From NCBI RefSeq assembly GCF_020564355.1, contig NZ_JAJCRR010000002.1:496001-560000 (forward strand): a stretch of 64,000 nt of DNA, in the 5' to 3' direction. The notes under the pieces were generated by a model. It saw only the letters and a list, made by a program, of their open reading frames with translations. It did no database searches and was not told where the DNA came from. The translations under genes were made by a program, and so were the position numbers. Below, one piece after another: positions 1 through 8,072 of this stretch (positions are counted from its first letter, which is position 1; every line of letters begins with the position of its first letter). This DNA is from Lachnospira pectinoschiza. Lineage in GTDB: Bacteria; Bacillota; Clostridia; Lachnospirales; Lachnospiraceae.

Positions 1-191
1 AGCTTGCCGGACAGATTGCGCAGAAAGGATATACAATTGTGCCATTGCAGGTTTATTTAAGCAAAGGCCGTGTGAAAATGGAAATCGGACTTGGTCGTGG
101 TAAAAAGCTCTACGATAAGCGTGATTCCATTGCAAAGAAGGATCAGAAGCGGGAGGCAGAGAAAGAATTTAAAGTACGCAATCTCTATTAA
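1..191 (+). CDS. smpB: SsrA-binding protein SmpB, C-terminal part (cut by window start)
   Basis: SmpB binds tmRNA and delivers it to stalled ribosomes for trans-translation. Only the last 62 residues are inside the window; the frame opens at base 3 and stops with TAA at 189-191. Visible family features are the beta-strand segment IVPLQVYLSKGRVKMEIG, the GRGKKLYDKRDSIAKKD motif and the basic C-terminal tail that becomes helical on the ribosome. The tmRNA gene lies 340 bp downstream on the opposite strand, the usual smpB-ssrA neighbourhood, although here the two converge. Identification is firm; the N-terminal half cannot be judged. Confidence 0.95.
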   Translation, partial: LAGQIAQKGYTIVPLQVYLSKGRVKMEIGLGRGKKLYDKRDSIAKKDQKREAEKEFKVRNLY

Positions 192-243
192 GCATATACA
201 ACCCGTTGTAATTTAATAAAAGCAGAAAACTATAAAATAAAAA

Positions 244-297
244 CACCACCGCTTTGCAGGGCAGATTATCGGTTCTGCAGAGCGGTGGTGTAAATTT
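244..297 (+). terminator. Rho-independent terminator after smpB
   Basis: An inverted repeat (caccaccgctttgcag at 244-259 against ctgcagagcggtggtg at 275-290) forms a long GC-rich stem and is followed by taaatttt. It closes the smpB transcript. Confidence 0.85.
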
Positions 298-476
298 TAG
301 TCAATGCGTTCCTTTTTACTTTCACGTTTATTCTGATACATTGCTGATATTTTTAGCTTCATCCGTTTCAGTTTATAGGATGAGCCGTTTTGATCATTAC
401 AATAGCCTGAATTTTGACAACACTTTTTTTAATTTAAGACGGTTTAAAACGGTTTAAAATACTGTAAAATGGCAAT

Positions 477-518
477 AAAAAAAGCCCGAAACACCATAAA
501 ATACGGTATTTCAAAGCC
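477..518 (-). terminator. Terminator of tmRNA
   Basis: On the minus strand an imperfect stem (GAAATACC against GGTGTTTC, flanked by GGCTTT and GGGCTT) is followed by seven T residues, located just past the tmRNA 3' end. The bases 298-476 between the smpB terminator and this site hold nothing else I can support; a short reading frame there has no family resemblance. Confidence 0.7.
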
Positions 519-529
519 TTTTTTAATAG

Positions 530-876
530 TGGAGTAGACGGGAGTCGAACCCGTGTCCAAAAGCCCATTCACTGTTCTTCTACTATCATAGTTGGTTATT
601 GTGGGTAAACCCTCATTCCCTCCGGTAGCAGGAAATCAACACCCTGATACCTTTAGTAGCTTCATAATACGCCCACCGGTTCAAAGCTTTACCGGCGTCG
701 TTTCCCGTATAGTCGAAGCCTGGGTCCTAAAGTACGGGTACTCTAGGTCAGACTGCTGCAACTAGGCAGCGTAAGCTAAATTTTCGTTAGCGTTTATATT
801 TAGATTTGTGAGTTGACGCATCACCTGCGGATAGCTTCACCAGCTTCAAAACCCCTGTCGAAACCTTTACTACCCC
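530..876 (-). ncRNA. ssrA: Transfer-messenger RNA (tmRNA, 10Sa RNA)
   Basis: tmRNA rescues stalled ribosomes by acting as tRNA and mRNA. The minus strand begins GGGGTAGTAAAGGTTTCGAC, the classic 5' start, and ends with the T-arm GGTTCGACTCCCGTCTACTCC. The 7-bp acceptor stem GGGGTAG/CTACTCC contains one G-U pair. The tag reading frame is at 791-762 and encodes ANENLAYAA followed by TAG; preceded by the tRNA-borne alanine it gives AANENLAYAA. Total length is about 347 nt, normal for Firmicutes. After discriminator A at 530 the template reads CTA rather than CCA, so the 3' CCA must be added by nucleotidyltransferase or repaired. A promoter lies at 932-960. Confidence 0.95.
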
Positions 877-931
877 GAGTGTATACACCGGAATATTTTC
901 GGTCAACCAGTCATAACGCTGATTATTTACT

Positions 932-960
932 ACTATAGCACGCGGTAACGGCTTCGTCAA
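932..960 (-). promoter_or_regulatory. Promoter of ssrA
   Basis: Minus strand TTGACG, 17-bp spacer, TATAGT. The predicted start is about 40 nt upstream of the mature tmRNA 5' end, consistent with RNase P trimming. Confidence 0.75.
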
Positions 961-980
961 GAATTATCTTGTGACTTTTA

Positions 981-1009
981 TTGACTTTAAAGCACACAAT
1001 AAGTAAAAT
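981..1009 (+). promoter_or_regulatory. Promoter of the gene at 1198
   Basis: TTGACT, 17-bp spacer, TAAAAT. The transcript would start near 1016, just before the hairpin that opens leader element copy A. Confidence 0.7.
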
Positions 1010-1020
1010 AATAGTAAATT

Positions 1021-1195
1021 AGCGACAAAGTCGCTCAGAAATGTGGATAGTGTGAAAAATAACACTGATGTGCTTATTTTTCACACAGGGATTTGTTTCT
1101 GGGCGAAAGCAAATCCCTATGATGGCAGATGAGAAATCGCCTGCGCGAAATTCTCATCGCCTCTTCGCGACAAAGTCGCTCAGAAATGAGGAATA
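1021..1195 (+). ncRNA. Structured leader RNA element, copy A (class not recognised)
   Basis: The 5' leader of the gene at 1198. Helices in order: 1021-1035 hairpin AGCGAC-aaa-GTCGCT; a long stem GTGTGAAAAATA against TATTTTTCACAC (about 1050-1085) capped by CAC-TGAT-GTG; GGGATTTG against CAAATCCC (about 1087-1116); GATGAGAA against TTCTCATC (about 1128-1158); and GCGAC-aaa-GTCGC (1167-1179), followed by tcagaaatgagg, which supplies the Shine-Dalgarno. The bioB leader (9640-9787) has the same order of helices with compensatory changes, so RNA structure is under selection. The first 22 bases from 1022 recur exactly at 1167. I know no riboswitch family with this layout. Confidence 0.75.
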
Positions 1196-1197
1196 AT

Positions 1198-1788
1198 ATG
1201 GCAAAAAACGAATCAAAGAATCCGGCAAAGGAATATTCTGTCGGAGGATATACCTTTAAGACAAAAGAAGGCGCACAGGCGGCAAAGGATGAGCTGGCGG
1301 CAATTAAATATATGTCATCAAAAACAGACAGTACCAATGCAAAACAGGTATATATTTTGTATCATGACATTATTGATAAAAAACTGTTTAATACACTGAT
1401 TGGCATGAATTATTTAAAAGAGCTGCAGCAGTTTTTATATCTTTCACCGGATGTGCCAAATGAAAAAATCAGGCCGATTCCGATTAATAATGAAACAAAA
1501 GAAATGATGGAGGGCCGCAGAGAGCTTACGGAACATAAAAGCGAAATCCGTAAGCTGACAAAGGAACGAAATCATTATAAAGACAATTTTGTTATATCTG
1601 TGATTGTAAATGTTGTACTGGTTGTTGTAATTGTGGCAATGATTTATATTACACTGCACAGTTCCAATGCAAATGTAATCAATTACGAAGTAAACCTTCA
1701 GGATAAGTATGCTTCATGGCAGGAAGAACTGCAGTCACAGGAAGAATCATTAAATGCAAGAGAACGTGCATTAAATCAGCAAAAATAA
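1198..1788 (+). CDS. Hypothetical membrane-anchored coiled-coil protein
   Basis: 196 aa, function not recognised. The start at 1198 is chosen because a GAGG site sits 7 bases upstream; an in-frame ATG at 1129 would translate straight through the leader RNA hairpins and is rejected. The N-terminal 95 residues are soluble and contain VGGYTFKTKEGAQAAKDE, a motif-like segment around residues 14-32. Residues about 98-128 are charged and likely coiled coil, residues about 132-153 form one transmembrane helix (VIVNVVLVVVIVAMIYI), and residues 165-196 are again predicted coiled coil. It is monocistronic, behind leader element copy A and ahead of a two-component system. The shared leader with bioB hints at a common control signal, but no biotin role is visible. 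Confidence 0.75.
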   Translation: MAKNESKNPAKEYSVGGYTFKTKEGAQAAKDELAAIKYMSSKTDSTNAKQVYILYHDIIDKKLFNTLIGMNYLKELQQFLYLSPDVPNEKIRPIPINNETKEMMEGRRELTEHKSEIRKLTKERNHYKDNFVISVIVNVVLVVVIVAMIYITLHSSNANVINYEVNLQDKYASWQEELQSQEESLNARERALNQQK

Positions 1789-1863
1789 TTTTAAAAAACA
1801 CATTTTTAACATATTCTTACGATATAATCGGCACAAAGGTAAAAAGTCAGGAGGATATTACGA

Positions 1864-2538
1864 ATGAATAAATTAAAAGTTTTAATGGTAGATGATGAAA
1901 GCAGAATGCGCAAGCTGGTAAATGATTTCCTGTCACGTAAAAATTATGAAGTCATTGAAGCCGGTGATGGTGAAGAAGCAATTGATAAATTTTATGCGGA
2001 TAAAGATATTGCACTTGTAATCCTCGATGTTATGATGCCGAAAATGGACGGATGGGAAGTCTGCAAACAGATTCGCAAGGATTCCAAAGTGCCAATTATT
2101 ATGTTGACGGCAAAAGGTGAAGAACGTGATGAATTACAGGGCTTTGACTGCGGTGCGGATGAATACATTTCAAAACCATTCAGCCCGAAAATTCTGACTG
2201 CCAGAGTGGATGCTCTGGTACGCCGTGCGTATATGGTAGATGGCAGCGAGTGTATTAACATCGGCGGAATTGAAATTGATAAAGCCGCACACATGGTTAA
2301 AATTGATGGGGAAGAAATTGAGCTGAGTTTCAAAGAATTTGAACTGTTATCTTATTTTGTGGAAAATAAAGGAATTGCTCTTTCAAGAGAAAAGATTTTA
2401 AATAATGTATGGAATTACGATTATTTCGGGGATGCCAGAACGATTGATACACATGTCAAAAAGCTGCGTAAAAAGATGGGTGAAAAAGGGGACTGCATTA
2501 AAACCATCTGGGGTATGGGATATAAGTTTGAGGTATAG
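1864..2538 (+). CDS. OmpR/PhoB-family response regulator
   Basis: 224 aa. The receiver domain (about 1-118) has the acidic pair D10-D11, phospho-acceptor D55 in VILDVMMPKMDG, the conserved T of MLTAK and the K of ISKPF. A winged-helix DNA-binding domain (about 128-224) ends in the typical TIWGMGYKFEV. The start follows an AGGAGG site. The gene ends 2 bp before the histidine kinase ATG, so the pair is co-transcribed and presumably cognate. A TATAAT at 1823-1828 is a plausible -10 box. The downstream lipoprotein may be a target or sensor partner, which is inference only. Confidence 0.95.
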   Translation: MNKLKVLMVDDESRMRKLVNDFLSRKNYEVIEAGDGEEAIDKFYADKDIALVILDVMMPKMDGWEVCKQIRKDSKVPIIMLTAKGEERDELQGFDCGADEYISKPFSPKILTARVDALVRRAYMVDGSECINIGGIEIDKAAHMVKIDGEEIELSFKEFELLSYFVENKGIALSREKILNNVWNYDYFGDARTIDTHVKKLRKKMGEKGDCIKTIWGMGYKFEV

Positions 2539-2540
2539 TT

Positions 2541-4220
2541 ATGGGCAGACATTCGATTAAAGTTAAAATTACATTATTACTGACTGTTATTATTACCAGT
2601 CTGGTTGTACTTTTGCTGATTTTAAACAGTACACTGTCTGAAAAATTTTATTTTTCAGATAAGCAGGAATGTATGTTAAATACATATTCCAAAATTGATC
2701 AGATTATGAGCGATTACGATGCGGGAACTGTTTCTGAATCCCAGATGAGTGATAGTATTGAACAGCTTACCGGCAGTGCGGCAATGTCTGTTATCGTGGT
2801 AAATAGTGACTGGACAACCGTGTATTCTAATATTAACGGCGAACAGGATATGATAAACCGCCTGCTCCGCAGTATTTTTAATAAAGATGTATTCGGAACG
2901 TCCGATTCGGCACCGCAGCAAAATTCAAACAATGAAAATGTGCCGGGCGATATGCAGGATATGAGTAATCCGGATAATAACAATCCGGATAAAGGAAATT
3001 TAGACAATGGCAGCCCGGATAAAAATAATCCGAAGAATAAAGACGATGTTTCCATTAATATGTCAGATAGTGGAATAGAAGAAAGCCGTGATATTATGAC
3101 ACAGACAGATTTATATACACTGCAAAAGGTTTATGATAACCGTCTGGGTGATGATTATTACGAGTTGTTCGGTACACTCTCCAATGGAGACAGTATTATG
3201 CTTCGTATGGCATTACAGGGGATTAAGGATAACGTATCCATTTCTAATACCTTCATTACTTATGTGGGAATCGGTATTTTGATTATTGGTGTCATTGCGG
3301 CATACATTTTTTCAAGTTATATTACAAAACCGATTCAGCAGCTTTCCGATATTGCAGAGAGAATGTCCAATCTGGATTTTGATGTGAAATATCACGGAAA
3401 AGATAAGAGTGAAATCGGTGTACTTGGAAACAGCATGAATAATATGTCAAAGAAGCTTGAAGAAAATATCTCACAGTTAAAATCAGCGAACAAAGAACTG
3501 CAAAGGGATATTGACCGCAAAGTTAAAATGGAAGAAGTGCGGACGGAATTTTTATCCAATGTATCGCATGAATTAAAAACACCGATTGCCTTAATCCAGG
3601 GTTATGCAGAGGGCTTAAAAGAGGGCATCAGCGATGACCCTGAAAGTATGGACTTTTACTGCGGTGTCATCATTGATGAAGCCGGTAAGATGAATAATAT
3701 GGTAAAAAAACTGCTCACATTAAATCAGATTGAATTCGGCAACGAAGAACTTGTTATGGAGCGTTTTGATATTATTGAACTGATTACTTCTATTGTAAAT
3801 GCAAATGAACTGCGGGCATCCCAAAAAGGAATACAGATAGAATTTAACCAGCGCGATGAACATATTGATGTGTGGTCCGATGAATATAAAATAGAAGAAG
3901 TTGTAACCAACTATATTACCAATGCCATTAACCACTGCGATTTTGAAAATCGGATTGAAGTTTCTGTAGAACGTATCGGTGATGATGTGCGGGTACATGT
4001 ATTTAACACCGGAAAAAATATTCCGGAGGAAGATATTCCGAATATCTGGCAGAAGTTTTATAAGGTTGATAAGGCGCGTACCAGAGAGTACGGCGGCAAC
4101 GGTATTGGACTTTCTATTGTAAAAGCCATCATGGATTCTTATGGAAAAGGATTTGGTGTCATCAATAAATCCAATGGTGTAGAATTCTGGTTTGACCTGG
4201 ACGGTAAAGCTATGGTATAA
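2541..4220 (+). CDS. Membrane sensor histidine kinase
   Basis: 559 aa partner of the response regulator just upstream. TM1 is at about 9-28; an extracellular domain of about 205 residues follows; TM2 is at about 235-258 (YVGIGILIIGVIAAYIFSSY); HAMP follows to about 310; then a coiled linker, HisKA with H343 in NVSHELKTP, and HATPase_c with the N-box (VTNYITNAINH) and G-boxes (GNGIGLSIV). The outer domain contains a low-complexity Asn/Asp/Pro/Lys stretch (residues about 130-172, NPDNNNPDKGN-like repeats), probably a flexible linker or wall-spanning segment. Signal unknown. Confidence 0.93.
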   Translation: MGRHSIKVKITLLLTVIITSLVVLLLILNSTLSEKFYFSDKQECMLNTYSKIDQIMSDYDAGTVSESQMSDSIEQLTGSAAMSVIVVNSDWTTVYSNINGEQDMINRLLRSIFNKDVFGTSDSAPQQNSNNENVPGDMQDMSNPDNNNPDKGNLDNGSPDKNNPKNKDDVSINMSDSGIEESRDIMTQTDLYTLQKVYDNRLGDDYYELFGTLSNGDSIMLRMALQGIKDNVSISNTFITYVGIGILIIGVIAAYIFSSYITKPIQQLSDIAERMSNLDFDVKYHGKDKSEIGVLGNSMNNMSKKLEENISQLKSANKELQRDIDRKVKMEEVRTEFLSNVSHELKTPIALIQGYAEGLKEGISDDPESMDFYCGVIIDEAGKMNNMVKKLLTLNQIEFGNEELVMERFDIIELITSIVNANELRASQKGIQIEFNQRDEHIDVWSDEYKIEEVVTNYITNAINHCDFENRIEVSVERIGDDVRVHVFNTGKNIPEEDIPNIWQKFYKVDKARTREYGGNGIGLSIVKAIMDSYGKGFGVINKSNGVEFWFDLDGKAMV

Positions 4221-4282
4221 TATTTTAATAGAGCAGTAGGAACTGTTAAATATTGGAATAGACTAAATGAGGTGGTTACAAG

Positions 4283-5083
4283 ATGAAAAAAATTGCAGCG
4301 TTATGCATTGGGGTAGGCTGTATGCTTACAGTAACAGGCTGTGGCAGTAATGTTACATTAAATACAGAACAAAATGATATGGTATCGGAATATATTGCGG
4401 GTGTTCTTTTAAAACATTCCTATGAGAACCAGTGGGAATATGAAAAACTTGCTGCAGCAAAAAAACAGAGTGAGAGCAGGAACAACAATAAGAATCATAC
4501 AGCGACCGGCACAAATACTGTACAGCAGACGACCCAGCCTGCAACCCGGCCTTCTGCCATGACTGCAACAACAGCTGCACAGAATCCTTCTTCAACGGCA
4601 TCAGCAACACAGTCAACAGCAGGAGAAACAAAAGCAGTGACTTCCTCTGATGAGGTGCTGAATTCATTAAAGCAGGTATTAGGATTAAATTCGGGAATTT
4701 CACTTTCCTATACACAGACAGTATCAGGTCAGCGTTATCCGAATGAACAGTATTCCGTGAGTGTACCGGCAAATAATTCCTGTGTGGTTGTAGCACTTGA
4801 ATTTGAATTGACCAATACAACCGGCTCAGATATTACACTGAATACTGCATCTTCTAACGCAGTGATAAAGCTTGGCATTGAAGGAACAACTTTTACAAAG
4901 TCAAAGACGATTTTAAAAAATGATATGACGAATTTAAAGAGTGTTACTATACCGGCAGGACAAAGCTATACTGCTGCCGCAGTTTTTCAGATTCCGGAAA
5001 TTTTTGCACAGAGTCTTGAAAATACAACTCTGACAGTTGGCAGTGCTAATGCAATACTGGGGACGATGGAGTTGAAAAAATAA
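4283..5083 (+). CDS. Lipoprotein with Ig-like DUF4352-type domain
   Basis: 266 aa. A signal peptide ends in the lipobox TVTGC (C20), so the protein is predicted to be lipid-anchored on the outer face of the membrane. Residues about 60-130 are a Thr/Ala/Gln/Ser-rich linker. The C-terminal 130 residues form an all-beta domain with alternating hydrophobic strands (CVVVALEFELTNTTGSDI; TIPAGQSYTAAAVFQIP), the pattern of DUF4352-like immunoglobulin-fold domains found in many clostridial lipoproteins. Start after GAGGTGG. It follows the kinase by 62 bp and may be co-transcribed. Confidence 0.75.
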   Translation: MKKIAALCIGVGCMLTVTGCGSNVTLNTEQNDMVSEYIAGVLLKHSYENQWEYEKLAAAKKQSESRNNNKNHTATGTNTVQQTTQPATRPSAMTATTAAQNPSSTASATQSTAGETKAVTSSDEVLNSLKQVLGLNSGISLSYTQTVSGQRYPNEQYSVSVPANNSCVVVALEFELTNTTGSDITLNTASSNAVIKLGIEGTTFTKSKTILKNDMTNLKSVTIPAGQSYTAAAVFQIPEIFAQSLENTTLTVGSANAILGTMELKK

Positions 5084-5126
5084 TCAGCATAAGCGACAGG
5101 TACAACAAGTACAATAAAATTAACAT

Positions 5127-5183
5127 AAAAAATGAGATGTTTCCGTTACCGGTATCAGACCGGCAGGGGACATCTCATTTTTT
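5127..5183. terminator. Bidirectional terminator between lipoprotein and pectinesterase genes
   Basis: AAAAAATGAGATGT against ACATCTCATTTTTT, with an inner cggtatcagaccg hairpin. A and T runs on both sides suit the convergent genes on each flank. Confidence 0.85.
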
Positions 5184-5218
5184 ATAAAATTCATTTTAAA
5201 GATGAAAGAAGTCAAAGC

Positions 5219-6157
5219 CTATCTTCCGAAAACTTTTTCCCGTGTATATTCACCCGCTTCACGTTCTGTCAGCTGGTGTACATAATCCGGGCGTCTTTCC
5301 GGTACATAACCTTTTCCTGTACAGGCATATTCAGCATAATAACAGGTTTCGTGCGATTCCGGTTTATTCCAGTCGTGAAATCCGGTTTCTGATACCTGTT
5401 CACTTAAATCACAGCGGAGCAGGACAACTTTTGCATAAATCCGCCATGGACGTGAAAGCATCGTTGTCCGCGGCGGACAATTCCCACTAAAAGAGCAGCT
5501 TTCAAATACGTAACCATACTTTTGGCCTTCATATGTAGATGGTGCAGTATAATAACTGTTAATCGTTTCGTTTCTGTTTAAAGCATATAATTCACAGTTT
5601 TTAAAATAACAGATTGCACTGCCGAAGATAAAATCGACTTCACCACTGATAAAACAATCTTCATATAACTGACGTCCGGGAATGCGCGGTGCAAATTCTG
5701 TCGGACCGACAAATCCACCCGGTTGTTTTTCTTTCATCGGAAGCGGACCGGTAAAGAGCGTGTCCTGATGTCCGAGCATATGACAGTTTTTAAAAACCAG
5801 ATCATCTCCTTCGGCATATACCGCAATTGCCTGACCGACCTTTTTTCCGAAACCTGCAGAATTTTCAAATGTGATGTTGTATGCATTAAAATGATTTGCC
5901 TGCACAAAAAAAGTATACGAACGGAATGTTCCGCGTTTACTTCCGTCCTCCATTGGCATAAATGCATAATAATTATTGGTAATCACCGTGCCGTCTGCAT
6001 TTTCACCGATGAGTGTAATATTGTCTTTATGAATCTCTACCCGTTCTTTATAAATACCATTCTTAATAAAAACCGTTTCCGGTACGGAAGTAATGCTGTC
6101 GATGGCCTCCTGAACAGAAGTATAGTCACCGGAGCCGTCTTTTGCCACTGTAATCAT
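5219..6157 (-). CDS. Pectinesterase (carbohydrate esterase family 8)
   Basis: 312 aa. It de-esterifies methyl-galacturonate in pectin. It begins with the CE8 repeat start VAKDGSGDYTSVQEAID; later motifs are GQAIAV, GHQDTLF with the catalytic region Q-D, GEVDFIFGSA with the second catalytic Asp, and RPWR. The right-handed beta-helix length is normal. There is no signal peptide or anchor, so it is predicted to be cytoplasmic and may act on imported methylated oligogalacturonides. Start after AAGGAG. No pectate lyase or transporter neighbours are present; it stands alone between a terminator and a divergent GNAT gene. Confidence 0.9.
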   Translation of the reverse strand: MITVAKDGSGDYTSVQEAIDSITSVPETVFIKNGIYKERVEIHKDNITLIGENADGTVITNNYYAFMPMEDGSKRGTFRSYTFFVQANHFNAYNITFENSAGFGKKVGQAIAVYAEGDDLVFKNCHMLGHQDTLFTGPLPMKEKQPGGFVGPTEFAPRIPGRQLYEDCFISGEVDFIFGSAICYFKNCELYALNRNETINSYYTAPSTYEGQKYGYVFESCSFSGNCPPRTTMLSRPWRIYAKVVLLRCDLSEQVSETGFHDWNKPESHETCYYAEYACTGKGYVPERRPDYVHQLTEREAGEYTREKVFGR

Positions 6158-6278
6158 TGTTTATCTCCTTTGTTATCATGCTTTTCGTCCTGCCTGATAT
6201 GACGATTCGTTTATTAACGATATTATGTTTATTATATCATATTTAGACGGAAAACACATATAAAATTCGTTGATTTTA

Positions 6279-6307
6279 TAGACTTTTTATATGAAAACGT
6301 GTATACT
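6279..6307 (+). promoter_or_regulatory. Promoter of GNAT-glycosyltransferase pair
   Basis: TAGACT, 17-bp spacer, TATACT, placing the start about 35 nt before the ATG at 6350. Confidence 0.5.
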
Positions 6308-6349
6308 GTCGTTATCTTTTTTGAGGAAATATACGAAGGTGGAACAGTT

Positions 6350-6778
6350 ATGATTACATTTGCAGAAGATATAAAAGACGTTTCCATATATCTTTCTTTA
6401 AGACAACAGGTTGGCTGGGTTTCTTTGACGACGGAACAGGCACAGCAGGCATTAGACCACAGCCTGAAGATTATTACAGTATATGATGATGAGTGTCCGA
6501 TTGGCATGGGACGGATTGTCGGCGATGGGGCTGTGATCTGCTATATTCAGGATTTGATTATTATTCCGGAATATCAGAGCCGGCACATCGGCAGTATGTT
6601 GATTGAACGACTGATTGCTTATGTGAAAAGCATTACATTAAAAGATTCCCGGATGATGCTTTGTCTGATGTGTGCAAAAGGCAGAGAAGTTTTTTATGAA
6701 AAACATGGATTTACGGCAAGGCCGACCAGACAGCTGGGACCGGGTATGATTCAGTATATCCGCGTGGAGGAATCATGA
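6350..6778 (+). CDS. GNAT-family N-acetyltransferase
   Basis: 142 aa. The GNAT fold is visible: motif A region IQDLIIIPEYQSRHIGSMLIERLIAY carries the Q/RxxGxG/A-like acetyl-CoA loop (QSRHIG), and the C-terminal FYEKHGF is the typical beta6-alpha4 ending. The start at 6350 is preferred (GAAGGTGG upstream) over an earlier GTG in the same frame at 6299, which overlaps the -10 box. The stop overlaps the glycosyltransferase start by 4 bp (ATGA), implying translational coupling. Substrate unknown; the pairing suggests a small metabolite or sugar acceptor. Confidence 0.85.
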   Translation: MITFAEDIKDVSIYLSLRQQVGWVSLTTEQAQQALDHSLKIITVYDDECPIGMGRIVGDGAVICYIQDLIIIPEYQSRHIGSMLIERLIAYVKSITLKDSRMMLCLMCAKGREVFYEKHGFTARPTRQLGPGMIQYIRVEES

Positions 6779-7917
6779 AGAAAATACTGCTTTTTCAAAT
6801 GAACGGCATTGCCTATGATTCGACACGCTTTTTTTCATCGTGTCTTGGTAAAGCATTAGAAAATGCCGGTATAGAAGTAACTTGGTTTGACTTCCGGAGG
6901 CAGACGATGAAAGATTTGGAGGCTTTATGCGGACAGTCGTTTGATGCCGTCATTGATTACAATTCAAAACTGCCGGGAGCAGTATTGGATGACGGAACAC
7001 CCTTTTTAAATCACATACAGGCTCCGTTCTATAACTATATTCTGGATCATCCGGTATATCATCATGCGAATCTGAGTGTTTTGCTGGAGAATTATCATGT
7101 CATCTGCATTGATGATGACCATAACAAATATATAAGTAAATGGTATCCGCATATTAAAAGTGTCCATACCCTGTCTGTTGGTGCAGCTAAAGCGGAAAAT
7201 GCAGTAAAATCAGAACAGCACAGAAAAGAGGGCATTTTATTTCCAGCAACGTATCTGAATCCACGTGACTATTATGAATTAATCACTGCACTGCCAGACA
7301 GTATGCAAAAATATACCAAGGCCGTTTTAGACTGTCTGCTTTCGGATACGCATTGCACCTTTGAAGCTGCGGCGATGCAGGTGTATAAGGAATATGATAC
7401 CGGAATGACATTTCCGGTGTTTGCGCAGAGCAATTTTCTGGCAGATGTCTATGTCCGTGCATTATATCGTGAGCGAGTACTGGAAGCTGCTGCCAAAAGT
7501 GGTTTGCCGGTACGCATTTTTGGTGAAAAATATCAGGAGAGCAGCATTGGTGAATTTTCAAACGTGACAGTTCTGCCGCAGATGTCATATCGAGACAGTT
7601 TATCTGCCATTGCGGAATCTGCCTTTGTATTAAATGTTATGCCGTGGTTTAAATCTGGTATTCATGACCGTGTGCTGAATGCAATGTACAACGGTGCGGT
7701 GAGTATCACGGATTCCAGCAGCATGATGGATACCTGTTTTACGCCGCAGCAGGATTATATTGCGTATTCACTGGATCGTATTGAAGCGTTGCCGGATTTG
7801 TTAAATACGTATGTACCGGACGAGGATTTCAGAGCGCAGACCGCCGCGCGGGCATTTGCAAAGGTACAGACCTTTACCTTTGCAAAACAGGCAGAATATA
7901 TCAGGACAATATTGTAG
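6775..7917 (+). CDS. CgeB-like glycosyltransferase
   Basis: 380 aa, GT-B-type protein of the CgeB/spore maturation class. The N-terminal Rossmann half starts with ILLFQMNGIAYDSTRFF. The C-terminal half has the Glyco_trans_1_2 pattern (LPVRIFGEKY ... VTVLPQMSYRDSLSAIAESAFVLNVMPWFKSGIHDRVLNAMYNGAV), with the conserved E/R and G near the end that bind the nucleotide sugar in relatives. It is probably cytoplasmic. It is translationally coupled to the GNAT gene. The acceptor is unknown; CgeB relatives modify spore coat or other surface proteins, so a surface-glycosylation role is possible but inferred. Confidence 0.8.
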   Translation: MKKILLFQMNGIAYDSTRFFSSCLGKALENAGIEVTWFDFRRQTMKDLEALCGQSFDAVIDYNSKLPGAVLDDGTPFLNHIQAPFYNYILDHPVYHHANLSVLLENYHVICIDDDHNKYISKWYPHIKSVHTLSVGAAKAENAVKSEQHRKEGILFPATYLNPRDYYELITALPDSMQKYTKAVLDCLLSDTHCTFEAAAMQVYKEYDTGMTFPVFAQSNFLADVYVRALYRERVLEAAAKSGLPVRIFGEKYQESSIGEFSNVTVLPQMSYRDSLSAIAESAFVLNVMPWFKSGIHDRVLNAMYNGAVSITDSSSMMDTCFTPQQDYIAYSLDRIEALPDLLNTYVPDEDFRAQTAARAFAKVQTFTFAKQAEYIRTIL

Positions 7918-7942
7918 TAGGAAAGTAACATATCAATGCACG

Positions 7943-7995
7943 TTGTAAACTAATTTTAAATATAGGTTGACAATTCTTCTTTCAAATTGTAAACT
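7943..7995 (+). promoter_or_regulatory. BirA operator and promoter of bioY (8073)
   Basis: TTGTAAAC (7943-7950), 15 bp, GTTGACAA (7966-7973): the inverted BirA half-site layout known from biotin regulons. The right half-site overlaps a -35 box TTGACA (7967), which is followed after 17 bp by TAAACT (7990). A third half-site TTGTAAAC lies at 7987-7994 over the -10. BirA with biotinyl-AMP would block RNA polymerase. Confidence 0.8.
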
Positions 7996-8072
7996 AATAA
8001 AAGAACAGACAGCAGGCATCGTAGACAAAGGACTGTCCGTTCAATTTATAGGACAAAAAGAAGGATAAAACA

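Noticed and set aside
254..457. 67-codon open frame between smpB and tmRNA
   Set aside because: It begins within the smpB terminator, has no ribosome site and no protein-like pattern.
1050..1195. Hammerhead-like words (CTGATG, GAAA) in the leader element
   Set aside because: The CUGAUGA-GAAA-NUH three-way arrangement is not formed; the words lie in hairpin loops of a different fold.
1129..1197. Upstream ATG giving a longer form of the 1198 protein
   Set aside because: It would read through the structured leader; the copy upstream of bioB shows that this stretch is RNA-conserved, and 1198 has the proper Shine-Dalgarno.
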